Origin: Moraxellaceae bacterium
Lineage (GTDB): Bacteria > Pseudomonadota > Gammaproteobacteria > Pseudomonadales > Ketobacteraceae
Assembly: GCA_002402125.1 (NCBI GenBank)
Contig: NVVG01000008.1
Span: 14,279-20,525, forward strand
Length of the DNA: 6,247 nt
Reading direction: 5' to 3'
The notes beneath the pieces are model-generated. The model ran no database searches and was not told the DNA's origin. It saw nothing but the letters and a program-made list of their open reading frames with translations. Position 1 is the first letter of the stretch; every line of letters starts with the position of its first letter. This document shows, one piece after another, positions 1 through 6,214 of the stretch. The position numbers and the translations under genes are program-made.

Positions 1-190
1 CCGTAAAAAATACTACCGATAGAAGTGCGAATCTCGAGCTTTTGATAGTAAACATAGCAGTTCCGTTTATCTGAAATAACAAAAAATTATAAGGGTGAAG
101 TATAGGGTTCAGTTGGAAGGCGCCGAAGTAACTAATACCGGTTAATATTGGTATTTTTACTGATTCATGAGGTGTAATGGATACGTTTTC

Positions 191-340
191 ATGAAGTTAC
201 GGGCGTTTATAACAAGCTTCCTAACTGGCTTAACGTTCCTGTTAGATGGTTTTTATAACAAAAAACCATCAGTTCTAACTCCCTTAGAACTTTCGGTAAT
301 AGAATTCAAGGATTGTACCGTTTTTCAGGTAAAAAGTTAA
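191..340 (+). CDS. doubtful small ORF, 49 aa, possible small membrane peptide
   Basis: An open frame starts at ATG 191 and ends at TAA 338-340. An in-frame ATG at 167 would extend it to 57 aa. The predicted peptide starts MKLRAFITSFLTGLTFLL, a basic N-terminus followed by a hydrophobic stretch of about 14 residues, then a polar tail that includes NKKPSVLTPLEL. This would suit a small inner-membrane or exported peptide. Against it, the only ribosome binding site is a weak GGA at 179-181, nine bases before the ATG. The frame also runs through strong inverted repeats at 241-291, which could alone explain the sequence. I recognise no family. It may be a chance ORF or a gene remnant. Confidence 0.2.
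   Translation: MKLRAFITSFLTGLTFLLDGFYNKKPSVLTPLELSVIEFKDCTVFQVKS
241..279. repeat. imperfect inverted repeat (hairpin)
   Basis: GATGGTTTTT at 245-254 is perfectly complementary to AAAAACCATC at 261-270, with a six-base loop. An outer pair, GTTAG at 241-245 with CTAAC at 275-279, can extend the stem across a one-sided bulge if the innermost shared bases are given up. The A/T-rich stem lacks a following T run, so it does not look like a standard intrinsic terminator. CTAAC also occurs at 221-225, so GTTAG has two possible partners. Confidence 0.6.
271..291. repeat. 8-bp perfect inverted repeat, alternative to the preceding hairpin
   Basis: AGTTCTAA at 271-278 pairs with TTAGAACT at 284-291 around the loop CTCCC. 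The left arm shares bases 275-278 with the outer stem of the preceding hairpin, so the two full structures cannot form together. Such mutually exclusive stems resemble an attenuator, but no T tract follows and no known leader gene is recognised. In AT-rich DNA a chance origin is possible. Confidence 0.55.
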
Positions 341-442
341 GTAAGATAACAAGGTGGAAGAGGTCATATTGGAAGGAATAGCTAGTCACCTTAGTTTTTC
401 TGGTAATGGCTTTAAAGGATGTTAAATTGGGTTGGTTTGAAA

Positions 443-448
443 TATAAC
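443..448 (+). promoter_or_regulatory. candidate -10 element for the MBL-fold gene
   Basis: TATAAC matches the sigma-70 -10 consensus at five of six positions and lies 24 bases before the ATG. Transcription would begin near 455 and leave a leader of about 18 bases that contains the ribosome binding site. No good -35 hexamer is found 16 to 18 bases upstream, so the promoter may be weak or activator-dependent. Confidence 0.3.
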
Positions 449-461
449 TGTGGCGAAAAAT

Positions 462-466
462 AAGGA
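462..466 (+). promoter_or_regulatory. ribosome binding site for the MBL-fold gene
   Basis: AAGGA ends six bases before ATG 473. The in-frame codon at 461-463 is TAA, so the reading frame cannot extend further upstream, and this site supports the ATG at 473. Confidence 0.6.
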
Positions 467-472
467 AAAGGA

Positions 473-1366
473 ATGCTATACATATTCGGAATAATTGTTT
501 CACTGATGTGTTCTTCGTTAGCTTATGGGCACGGCGAGGTTGCCAATAGTGGCCAAGTATTTAAAGAGGTTGAGGTAACCCAAAACATCTCTATGTTACA
601 AGGCAAGGGTGGCAACATCGCGCTAGTTAAGGGCGAGCAGGGCTTATTGCTGATTGACGACGACTATAAAGTAAACGTGGGAGCCTTAGAGCAATTTTTG
701 CAGAAAAAAGACGCGCAACCACGGTTTATCATTAATACTCACTGGCATGGTGATCATACCGGAGGCAATGCGCACCTCGGTGAGTACGTGACAATCGTTG
801 CTCATGACAATGTGCGTAAACGTTTGAGTATGGCCCAAGAAATTAAGTTGTTTGGCATGAAGGTGGAACCTAGCCCCGCATCGGCATTACCTGTGGTGAC
901 GTTTGCAGAATCCTTGTCGTTGCATTTTAATGGTCAATCCTTAAACGTTGTGCATTATCCTAATGGCCATACAGATGGTGACAGTGTGGTCTTTTTCCAG
1001 CCAGCCAATGTTGTCCATATGGGTGATCATTATTTCTCCGGCATTTTCCCTTTTGTGGATGTTGAAAATGGCGGTGATGTATTAGGTATGGCGCAAAATG
1101 TCGCAGCGATAATTAAGCGTCTTAATCCAGAGACCAAAGTTATTCCTGGTCATGGCCCGCTATCGTCACTTGATGATTTGGAGGCTTATCATGAAATGTT
1201 GGTGACGACTGTTGCAGTGGTAAAAAAGGCCATCGATAAAGGCTTGAGTTTGGCAGAGATCGTACAACAAGGGTTGCCCGAGAAGTGGCAAGCTTGGGGG
1301 CGGGGATTTATTAATCAGGATACCTGGATAAAAATTATTTATAGTAGCTTAACCAAAGCCGGTTAA
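473..1366 (+). CDS. exported metallo-beta-lactamase-fold hydrolase, substrate unknown
   Basis: This 297-residue protein has an MBL-fold domain from about residue 35 to 235. The metal ligands are all present: H90, H92, D94 and H95 in NTHWHGDHTGG, H166 in NGHTDGD, D185 in HMGDH and H227 in PGHG. Aspartate at the bridging position, where B1 beta-lactamases have cysteine, is as in glyoxalase II-like hydrolases and predicts a binuclear, probably zinc, site. Residues 1-19 are hydrophobic and end in AYG before HG, a plausible signal peptidase I site, so the mature enzyme is probably periplasmic. The signal lacks the usual N-terminal lysine or arginine, and an upstream stop rules out an earlier start. 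Residues 235-297 form a helical tail. The gene stands alone and convergent to hemL. Beta-lactamase, lactonase or other esterase activity cannot be told apart from the sequence. Confidence 0.9.
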   Translation: MLYIFGIIVSLMCSSLAYGHGEVANSGQVFKEVEVTQNISMLQGKGGNIALVKGEQGLLLIDDDYKVNVGALEQFLQKKDAQPRFIINTHWHGDHTGGNAHLGEYVTIVAHDNVRKRLSMAQEIKLFGMKVEPSPASALPVVTFAESLSLHFNGQSLNVVHYPNGHTDGDSVVFFQPANVVHMGDHYFSGIFPFVDVENGGDVLGMAQNVAAIIKRLNPETKVIPGHGPLSSLDDLEAYHEMLVTTVAVVKKAIDKGLSLAEIVQQGLPEKWQAWGRGFINQDTWIKIIYSSLTKAG

Positions 1367-1500
1367 AAAAATGGACGCTTAGCCTGGCAACGCTATTTTG
1401 ACATCGCTACCCTGACATCGCAATGAAGTTGCTTGGAATTCTTACTTCATAGCGATGTCGTTTTATCCTTGTCTGTCCTATCGGCTAAGCAGGTTTTTTT
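1365..1500. repeat. nested inverted repeat, bidirectional terminator region
   Basis: GCTTAGCC at 1377-1384 is perfectly complementary to GGCTAAGC at 1483-1490. Seven A residues (1365-1371) precede the left arm and seven T residues (1494-1500) follow the right arm, so transcripts from either strand would end the stem with a U tract. The element fills the gap between the convergent MBL-fold gene and hemL, and its A tract overlaps the MBL stop codon. A second, stronger hairpin is nested inside. The ends form imperfect terminal inverted repeats of about 18-20 bases, so a small MITE-like repeat is an alternative reading. No target-site duplication beyond TTAA-type AT sequence is evident. Confidence 0.6.
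1414..1464 (+). terminator. Rho-independent terminator of the MBL-fold gene
   Basis: GACATCGC (1414-1421) pairs with GCGATGTC (1452-1459). After one A-A mismatch, ATGAAGT (1423-1429) pairs with ACTTCAT (1444-1450), giving about 15 base pairs around a 14-base loop. TTTT follows at 1461-1464. A second copy of the left arm, GACATCGCTA at 1400-1409, is also perfectly complementary over ten bases to 1450-1459, so two alternative stems compete for the same right arm. On the minus strand no T run follows this inner stem, so it serves the plus-strand gene. Confidence 0.65.
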
Positions 1501-1503
1501 AAT

Positions 1504-2784
1504 TTACAGCTGAGCAAACACTCTTTCCACCGCATCCAGCGTTCGATCCAATTCTTCTTGCGAATGTGCTGCGGAAACAAATCCAGCTTCATAGGCACTG
1601 GGCGCTAAATAGATACCCTCTTCAAGCATCAAATGATAAAACTTTTTGAACCGTTCCATGTCGCATTTTGTCACTTGCTCAAAGCGGCTGATTTTATCTT
1701 CCGTAGAAAAAAAGAAGCCAAACATGCCACCAATTTGATTGGTGGTTAAGGGGATGCCGGCTCTTTTTGCTCGGCTTTCAAAACCTTCCATTAGGTATTT
1801 GGCTTTCGCAGTGAGCTGATCATAAAAACCCGGTTCGGTGACTGCGTTTAACATGGTCAGTCCGGCCGCCATAGCAACGGGATTACCCGATAGTGTGCCG
1901 GCTTGATAAACGGGGCCAACAGGGGCGATAAAGTTCATGATTTCTCTTTTACCACCAAAGGCGCCAACTGGCATGCCTCCACCGATGACTTTGCCAAGTG
2001 TTGTGAGATCGGGTTTTACGTTGTAGATGCTTTGCACTCCGCCTAATGCAACACGAAATCCGGTCATGACTTCGTCAAAAATTAATACGCTGTCATATTG
2101 GTCGCATACCTCGCGGAGGCCCTGAAGAAAGTCAGGTTCGGGTGGGATGCAGTTCATGTTGCCTGCGACAGGCTCAACAATAATACAGGCGATTTGATCG
2201 CCAGACGCTTCGAAGGCGGCTTTTACCGAATCTATATCGTTAAACGTTAAGGTTATCGTGTGTTCGGCAACGCTGTCAGGAACACCCGGTGAGCTGGGCA
2301 CACCTAAGGTTAGCGCGCCGGATCCAGCTTTCACCAATAAAGCATCGGCATGGCCGTGATAGCAGCCTTCAAATTTTACAATTTTGTCTCGACCGGTAAA
2401 ACCTCTCGCTAGGCGAATGGCTGTCATCGTCGCTTCGGTGCCGGAGTTAACCATGCGTACCATGTCGATGTTATCCATGATTTCGCAGACTTTGTTGGCC
2501 ATGTCTATTTCGATGGCGGTAGGGGCGCCAAATCCAAGGCTCTTGGCGGCTTGATCCTGCACGGCTTTAATTACCCCTGGGTGACTGTGACCTAAAATCA
2601 TCGGTCCCCAGGAGCCAACATAATCAATATATTGTTTGTCGTCTTCATCGATCAGAAAAGGGCCTGTTGCGGCTTTGAAAAAGATCGGTGTTCCACCTAC
2701 GCCGTTAAATGCGCGTACTGGACTATTGACCCCGCCTGGAATGTGTTCTTGGGCAGCGGCGAAGAGGGTTTCTGATCGGTTCAT
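1504..2784 (-). CDS. hemL: glutamate-1-semialdehyde 2,1-aminomutase
   Basis: HemL is a PLP-dependent class III aminotransferase-fold enzyme. It converts glutamate-1-semialdehyde, made by HemA (glutamyl-tRNA reductase), into 5-aminolevulinate, the tetrapyrrole precursor of the C5 pathway, in the cytoplasm. The 426 residues match the usual length exactly. Seen are the N-terminal [20 protein letters not shown] at 54-61, NSGTEA at 113-118, the cofactor region GCYHGHAD at 140-147, FDEVMTGFR at 236-244, the PLP-binding lysine K265 in [19 protein letters not shown] at 294-302 and [11 protein letters not shown] near the C-terminus. The start aligns with the known N-terminus. Its ribosome binding site is poor (GGA about nine bases upstream), which fits translation as the distal gene of the thiD-thiE-hemL set, 42 bases after thiE. 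No key residue is missing. Confidence 0.98.
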   Translation of the reverse strand: MNRSETLFAAAQEHIPGGVNSPVRAFNGVGGTPIFFKAATGPFLIDEDDKQYIDYVGSWGPMILGHSHPGVIKAVQDQAAKSLGFGAPTAIEIDMANKVCEIMDNIDMVRMVNSGTEATMTAIRLARGFTGRDKIVKFEGCYHGHADALLVKAGSGALTLGVPSSPGVPDSVAEHTITLTFNDIDSVKAAFEASGDQIACIIVEPVAGNMNCIPPEPDFLQGLREVCDQYDSVLIFDEVMTGFRVALGGVQSIYNVKPDLTTLGKVIGGGMPVGAFGGKREIMNFIAPVGPVYQAGTLSGNPVAMAAGLTMLNAVTEPGFYDQLTAKAKYLMEGFESRAKRAGIPLTTNQIGGMFGFFFSTEDKISRFEQVTKCDMERFKKFYHLMLEEGIYLAPSAYEAGFVSAAHSQEELDRTLDAVERVFAQL

Positions 2785-2826
2785 GTTGTTTGGTCCGGGT
2801 AAAGTGGTTGTTATTTAACTGTGTGG

Positions 2827-3453
2827 TTATTGATAGCGGGCAAATAGTTTGCAGTAGGCCTGGCATTGCTCGGTTATAGTATCCTGTTTGAAAATGTCTT
2901 CAATGACCGCAAGCATAGAAAATCCTGCTTTGAGCAATTCTTCGGCAGAATGTAAGCTGATTCCGCCAATAGCAACGGCGGGCACGCATAGCAAGGCTAA
3001 GCCCATGCTAATCTTTTTTAGCTCGGCGGTTGGTGCGTTTGGTTTAGTGTTAGAAGGGTAGAATCGCCCAAAAGCGACATAGTCTGCACCTTGTTTAATT
3101 GCGCGCTGAGCTCGGTCAATAGAGTCGTGGCAAGTGGCGCCAATAATGCTGTTAGGCCCCAGTTGTTGGCGAGCTGCGGAGATCGTGATGTCAGTTAGAC
3201 CCAGATGAACGCCGTCAGCATCGACCTTCAAACACAGGTTAATATCGTCATTAATGATAAAAGTACAATTGTGTTGAGCACACAAGGCTTTTAATGCGCG
3301 TGCTTCACGCAGTCTTTTGGGGTGATCAGTGGATTTGTCGCGATACTGAAGGATCCGTACGCCACCCAGCAGGGCTTGCTCCACTTTATCTAACAAGCAC
3401 TCCGGTGGTGTTAACAAATTGTCGGTAATTGCGTATAAACCTTGCAGGAGCAT
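2827..3453 (-). CDS. thiE: thiamine phosphate synthase
   Basis: ThiE joins HMP pyrophosphate to the thiazole carboxylate/thiazole phosphate unit, giving thiamine phosphate in the cytoplasm. This 208-residue TIM-barrel protein has the family motifs in order: GLYAITD at 5-11, QYRDK at 36-40 (pyrophosphate contacts), NDD at 68-70, GVHLG at 81-85 followed by D88 (a magnesium ligand by comparison with the Bacillus enzyme), GATCHD at 105-110, GADYVAFGRFYPSNTKP at 122-138 and AIGGIS at 161-166. The GATCH and AFGRFYPS variants are those I know from pseudomonads. L86 stands where glutamine is usual (GVHLGQ). An in-frame TAG directly precedes the ATG, so the start cannot be further upstream. Only a weak GGGA lies close to it. 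It follows thiD by 62 bases. Confidence 0.96.
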   Translation of the reverse strand: MLLQGLYAITDNLLTPPECLLDKVEQALLGGVRILQYRDKSTDHPKRLREARALKALCAQHNCTFIINDDINLCLKVDADGVHLGLTDITISAARQQLGPNSIIGATCHDSIDRAQRAIKQGADYVAFGRFYPSNTKPNAPTAELKKISMGLALLCVPAVAIGGISLHSAEELLKAGFSMLAVIEDIFKQDTITEQCQAYCKLFARYQ

Positions 3454-3515
3454 CTATCCCGTTCTCTAAGTCCAAATATTTAAGCTATGGGCAACGATCT
3501 GCGGATGATACGCGA

Positions 3516-4346
3516 TTAATGCACTTTCTTCCAAGGTTGCACTAAACCTAGCTCAGACCAAAAAAACCGGTTGGGTATCAATTGGCCCATGCCGAGCCTG
3601 CGGGCGTGTAAAATGGTGTTTGTGGTGTATTGTTGTGCTTCTAGCACGGCGGTTTCTATTGGGTTGTTATGTGCCATATAACCGGCAATGGCGGACGCTA
3701 GCGTGCATCCAGTGCCATGGTATTCGCCCGGTTGTCTCGGCCAGGTGCGTTCGTTTATTTGGCAGCGTTGCCCCCATAACCGATTGGTGATATCGGTGGT
3801 GGGTTCATGGCCGCCGGTAATTAATACATAATTGCACTCATCATCCATCAAACCTTGGGCACAGGCGTCTAAGGAATCTGCGTCGGGATAAAGGGTGCGG
3901 GCTTCATTTGAGTTTGGCGTGATGATGGTGCAAAAGGGGATGATAAGGTGGCGAATTGCGTCGACTAGTGCGGCTTCAGCTAAGTTGCCGCCGCCGCCAG
4001 CCTTTAACACGGGGTCAAGTACTACGGGTGTTTCTGGGTAATCTTGCAAGATGGTGTGAATGGCTTCGGCATTTTCCACGCTGCCAATCATGCCAATTTT
4101 AAAAACAGCAATCGGCATATCTTCGAGTACCGCTCGTGCTTGTTCAATCAATAACGTCGAATCGATGGCGCTAAAATCTTTTACGTTGACGCTATCTTGA
4201 GCGGTGAGGGCGGTGATGACGGGAGAGCAATGGCAACCTAGACTGCTGAGGGTTTCTATATCCGCTTGAATACCAGCGCCACCGCTAGGATCATGTCCAG
4301 AAAAAGACATGACGATAGGTGGCTTCGTCTGTTCTAATGATGGCAT
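3516..4346 (-). CDS. thiD: hydroxymethylpyrimidine/phosphomethylpyrimidine kinase
   Basis: ThiD phosphorylates HMP to HMP-P and then to HMP-PP, supplying the pyrimidine half of thiamine to ThiE, encoded next. The 276 residues show a ribokinase-family fold: FSGHDPSGGAGIQADI at 15-30, TALTAQ at 45-50, KIGMIGS at 83-89, LDPVLKAGGGG at 110-120, TPNSNEA at 143-149, ITGGHE at 176-181, and the anion-hole/catalytic segment HGTGCTLASAIAGY at 210-223 with C214. The glycine-rich AGGGG after DPV differs from the DPVMVAKSG-type sequence of many ThiD proteins but, from memory, resembles pseudomonad forms. A strong Shine-Dalgarno AAGGAG lies eight bases before the ATG. It is the first gene of the set and probably carries its promoter. 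Pyridoxal kinase activity is a known relative but less likely next to thiE. Confidence 0.95.
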   Translation of the reverse strand: MPSLEQTKPPIVMSFSGHDPSGGAGIQADIETLSSLGCHCSPVITALTAQDSVNVKDFSAIDSTLLIEQARAVLEDMPIAVFKIGMIGSVENAEAIHTILQDYPETPVVLDPVLKAGGGGNLAEAALVDAIRHLIIPFCTIITPNSNEARTLYPDADSLDACAQGLMDDECNYVLITGGHEPTTDITNRLWGQRCQINERTWPRQPGEYHGTGCTLASAIAGYMAHNNPIETAVLEAQQYTTNTILHARRLGMGQLIPNRFFWSELGLVQPWKKVH

Positions 4347-4354
4347 TCAGATTT

Positions 4355-4360
4355 CTCCTT
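4355..4360 (-). promoter_or_regulatory. strong ribosome binding site for thiD
   Basis: On the minus strand this reads AAGGAG, eight bases before the thiD ATG. It is the only near-consensus ribosome binding site in the three-gene set. Confidence 0.75.
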
Positions 4361-4369
4361 TCCATATTT

Positions 4370-4397
4370 TGTATACAGATATCATAGCCCATGACAA
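4370..4397 (-). promoter_or_regulatory. candidate sigma-70 promoter for thiD-thiE-hemL
   Basis: The minus strand reads TTGTCA at 4397-4392 (five of six to the -35 consensus), a 16-base spacer, then TATACA at 4375-4370 (four of six to the -10). The predicted start near 4362 gives a leader of about 16 bases holding the thiD ribosome binding site. The -35 lies on the first codons of the divergent ABC gene. The leader is far too short for a TPP riboswitch. Confidence 0.4.
4380..4385 (+). promoter_or_regulatory. candidate -10 element for the ABC transporter gene
   Basis: TATCAT matches the -10 consensus at five of six positions but ends only five bases before ATG 4391, so transcription from it would begin at or near the start codon and yield a leaderless message. 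The palindrome TGTATACA (4370-4377) offers another -10 (TATACA, 4372-4377). Neither has a good -35 upstream. The choice is unresolved. Confidence 0.2.
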
Positions 4398-6214
4398 AGC
4401 AAAATCACAAAGCCAATTCTTCTGTTGGTGCGAAACAGGATAGTTCTACATCGGACCCATCACAAGGTCTGGCAATTTTGTTGCCGATCCTTGGTTTTTT
4501 GCAGCCCTATAAAGCCAGGGTTGTGGCGGCCCTGGTGGCCCTGGTGTTCACCGCAGGCATGTCCTTATCGATAGGTCAGGGCTTGCGACTGATGATCGAT
4601 GATGGATTGAGCATGAATTCGCCGGAATTATTGGACCGAGCGGTAATGATATTTCTGGGTTTGGTAGTGTGCCTGGCGGCGGGCTCATACAGTCGGTTTT
4701 ATTTGGTTTCTTGGTTGGGGGAGCGGGTGGTTGCCGATATGCGCAAGGCAATTTTTGATCATTTGATTCAGTTACATCCAGGCTTTTTTGAATTACAGCA
4801 CAGCGGCGAAATACAATCTCGAATTACCACCGATACAACCTTACTGCAAACAGTGATTGGATCATCTTTATCCATGGCATTAAGGAACGTCTTGTTATTT
4901 TTTGGGGGATTTATCTGGCTGTTTGTGACCAATGTGAAATTAAGTCTCATTGTTTTAGCGGTAGTACCTTTTGTTGTGCTGCCCATCGTGATATTTGGTC
5001 GCCGCGTTAGGCGCTTGGCGCGGGTAAGCCAAGACCGAGTGGCGGATGTGGGATCTTATGTGGGGGAGGCTGTACATCACATAAAAGCGGTGCAAGCCTA
5101 CAATCATCAATTTGAGGACATGCGATTATTTGGCCAGCATGTAGAGAATGCGTTTGCTGTGGCAAAACAGCGGGTGTCACAACGAGCCATGTTAATGGGG
5201 ATTGTTATCCTATTGGTCATGGGGGCTGTGGCTGTGATGATGTGGGTGGGGGGGCATGATGTATTGGCTGGGCGTATATCGGGAGGTGAGCTGGCTGCAT
5301 TTGTTTTTTATGCCGTCATCGTAGGGAGCTCCGTTGGTGCTATTAGTGAAGTGGTGGGGGATTTGCAACGCGCAGCGGGTGCCTCGGAGCGAATATTGGA
5401 ATTACTGGCAACCAAAAACGCTATTCATGTGCCGCAAGTGCCAATGCCTCTGCCAGACCCTGTCGAAGGTGGTTTAACGATGAGCGAGGTATCCTTTCAT
5501 TACGCAACACGGGAAAGTCAGTGGGCAATACAAGACCTATCATTAACCGTGGAGGCTGGTACCGTATGTGCGTTGGTAGGCCCGTCTGGAGCAGGTAAAA
5601 GCACCTTGTTTGATCTGCTGTTGCGATTTTATGATCCACAACAGGGTGAGATTCGGCTGGATGGTGTTCCCATTCAGCAATTGGACCCGATAGAGTTACG
5701 GGACCAGATGGCGGTAGTCTCGCAAAAACCTGCGTTGTTTAGCGGTTCGATAAAAGACAACATATTATACGGGGCTGTTGTAAACGGCTCTGTGGGAGCG
5801 AGTCAATTGGAGATGATTCAGGCGGCAAAGGCAGCCTATGCTCATGATTTTATCGAACGTTTGCCAGAAGGTTACGACACCATATTAGGCGAGCACGGCA
5901 TCGGGCTTTCTGGTGGTCAACAGCAGCGCATAGCCATAGCTCGAGCGCTATTAAAAAACCCTAAGATATTGCTGCTTGATGAGGCCACCAGTGCGCTGGA
6001 TGCGGAAAGTGAGCATCAGGTGCAAAAAGCGCTAAATGAGTTAATGAAGGGGCGCACAACGTTGGTGATCGCTCATCGGCTTGCTACGGTTTTGCATGCG
6101 GATAAAATCGCTGTGTTGAATGATGGCGGCATAGAAGCCGTTGGCAGTCATCAGCAATTGCTTGCCGAGAACCCACTTTACCAACGGTTGGCTTCGCTAC
6201 AGTTTACTGATTAA
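4391..6214 (+). CDS. MsbA-related ABC exporter half-transporter (permease-ATPase fusion)
   Basis: This 607-residue inner-membrane protein would work as a homodimeric ATP-driven exporter. After a hydrophilic Ser/Gln-rich tail (1-28) come about six membrane segments (roughly 43-65, 84-106, 163-180, 183-203, 266-287, 299-318). The ATPase domain (about 360-600) is complete: A-loop Y371, Walker A GPSGAGKST at 397-405, Q-loop Q445, signature LSGGQ at 506-510, Walker B ILLLDE at 526-531, D-loop SALD at 534-537 and switch H562. The stretch ISGGELAAFVFYAVIVGSSV followed by LQRAAGASERILELL resembles the MsbA-related subfamily (TIGR02204 type) rather than true lipid A flippase MsbA; the substrate is unknown. 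An in-frame TAG at 4385-4387 fixes 4391 as the earliest start, yet no Shine-Dalgarno precedes it. It diverges from thiD across 44 bases. Confidence 0.93.
   Translation: MTKQNHKANSSVGAKQDSSTSDPSQGLAILLPILGFLQPYKARVVAALVALVFTAGMSLSIGQGLRLMIDDGLSMNSPELLDRAVMIFLGLVVCLAAGSYSRFYLVSWLGERVVADMRKAIFDHLIQLHPGFFELQHSGEIQSRITTDTTLLQTVIGSSLSMALRNVLLFFGGFIWLFVTNVKLSLIVLAVVPFVVLPIVIFGRRVRRLARVSQDRVADVGSYVGEAVHHIKAVQAYNHQFEDMRLFGQHVENAFAVAKQRVSQRAMLMGIVILLVMGAVAVMMWVGGHDVLAGRISGGELAAFVFYAVIVGSSVGAISEVVGDLQRAAGASERILELLATKNAIHVPQVPMPLPDPVEGGLTMSEVSFHYATRESQWAIQDLSLTVEAGTVCALVGPSGAGKSTLFDLLLRFYDPQQGEIRLDGVPIQQLDPIELRDQMAVVSQKPALFSGSIKDNILYGAVVNGSVGASQLEMIQAAKAAYAHDFIERLPEGYDTILGEHGIGLSGGQQQRIAIARALLKNPKILLLDEATSALDAESEHQVQKALNELMKGRTTLVIAHRLATVLHADKIAVLNDGGIEAVGSHQQLLAENPLYQRLASLQFTD

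Larger units (their letters stand above)
1..472. other. AT-rich intergenic region, no confident gene
   Basis: No long open frame with coding character is visible on either strand. A plus-strand frame is open from position 3 to a TGA at 72-74 and could be the last 23 codons of a gene lying upstream, but the peptide matches nothing I recognise. A weak hairpin (AATACC at 134-139, GGTATT at 150-155) runs into a short T tract to 158. Stronger inverted repeats lie at 241-291, one marginal 49-codon ORF lies at 191-340, and a probable promoter and ribosome binding site for the MBL-fold gene lie at 443-466. No tRNA, rRNA or riboswitch fold was recognised. Confidence 0.6.

Noticed and set aside
134..158. 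Possible terminator hairpin, AATACC/GGTATT followed by a T tract
   Set aside because: The stem is only six pairs with two GC pairs, the loop is ten bases, and no gene clearly ends before it.
228..249. Integron attC-like right end: GGCTTAAC, six bases, then GTTAGATG
   Set aside because: The L'-R' box spacing resembles an attC end, but no matching left half (ATCTAAC-type box followed by GTTAAGCC) was found upstream and no cassette gene or integrase is near. The best left pairing covers only four to five bases per box.
306..503. Minus-strand ORF of 65 codons overlapping the start of the MBL-fold gene
   Set aside because: It would start with GTG inside the MBL gene, has no ribosome binding site, and its Phe/Ile-rich composition is what AT-rich non-coding DNA gives. 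No family is recognised.
473..535. Lipoprotein signal (cysteine at residue 13 of the MBL-fold protein)
   Set aside because: The residues before the cysteine are S-L-M, which do not fit the lipobox; a signal peptidase I site after AYG at residue 19 fits better.
2636..2818. Plus-strand ORF antisense to the hemL 5' end
   Set aside because: It lies almost wholly within hemL on the opposite strand, and its peptide shows no domain; it is a shadow of a strongly conserved gene.
4347..4390. TPP riboswitch upstream of thiD
   Set aside because: The gap is 44 bases and lacks the conserved THI-box sequences; the predicted leader is about 16 bases.
4548..5639. Three minus-strand ORFs of 67 to 72 codons (4548-4751, 4768-4986, 5421-5639)
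   Set aside because: All are antisense to the conserved ABC transporter gene, lack convincing starts, and encode Pro/Thr/Arg-rich peptides typical of shadow frames.
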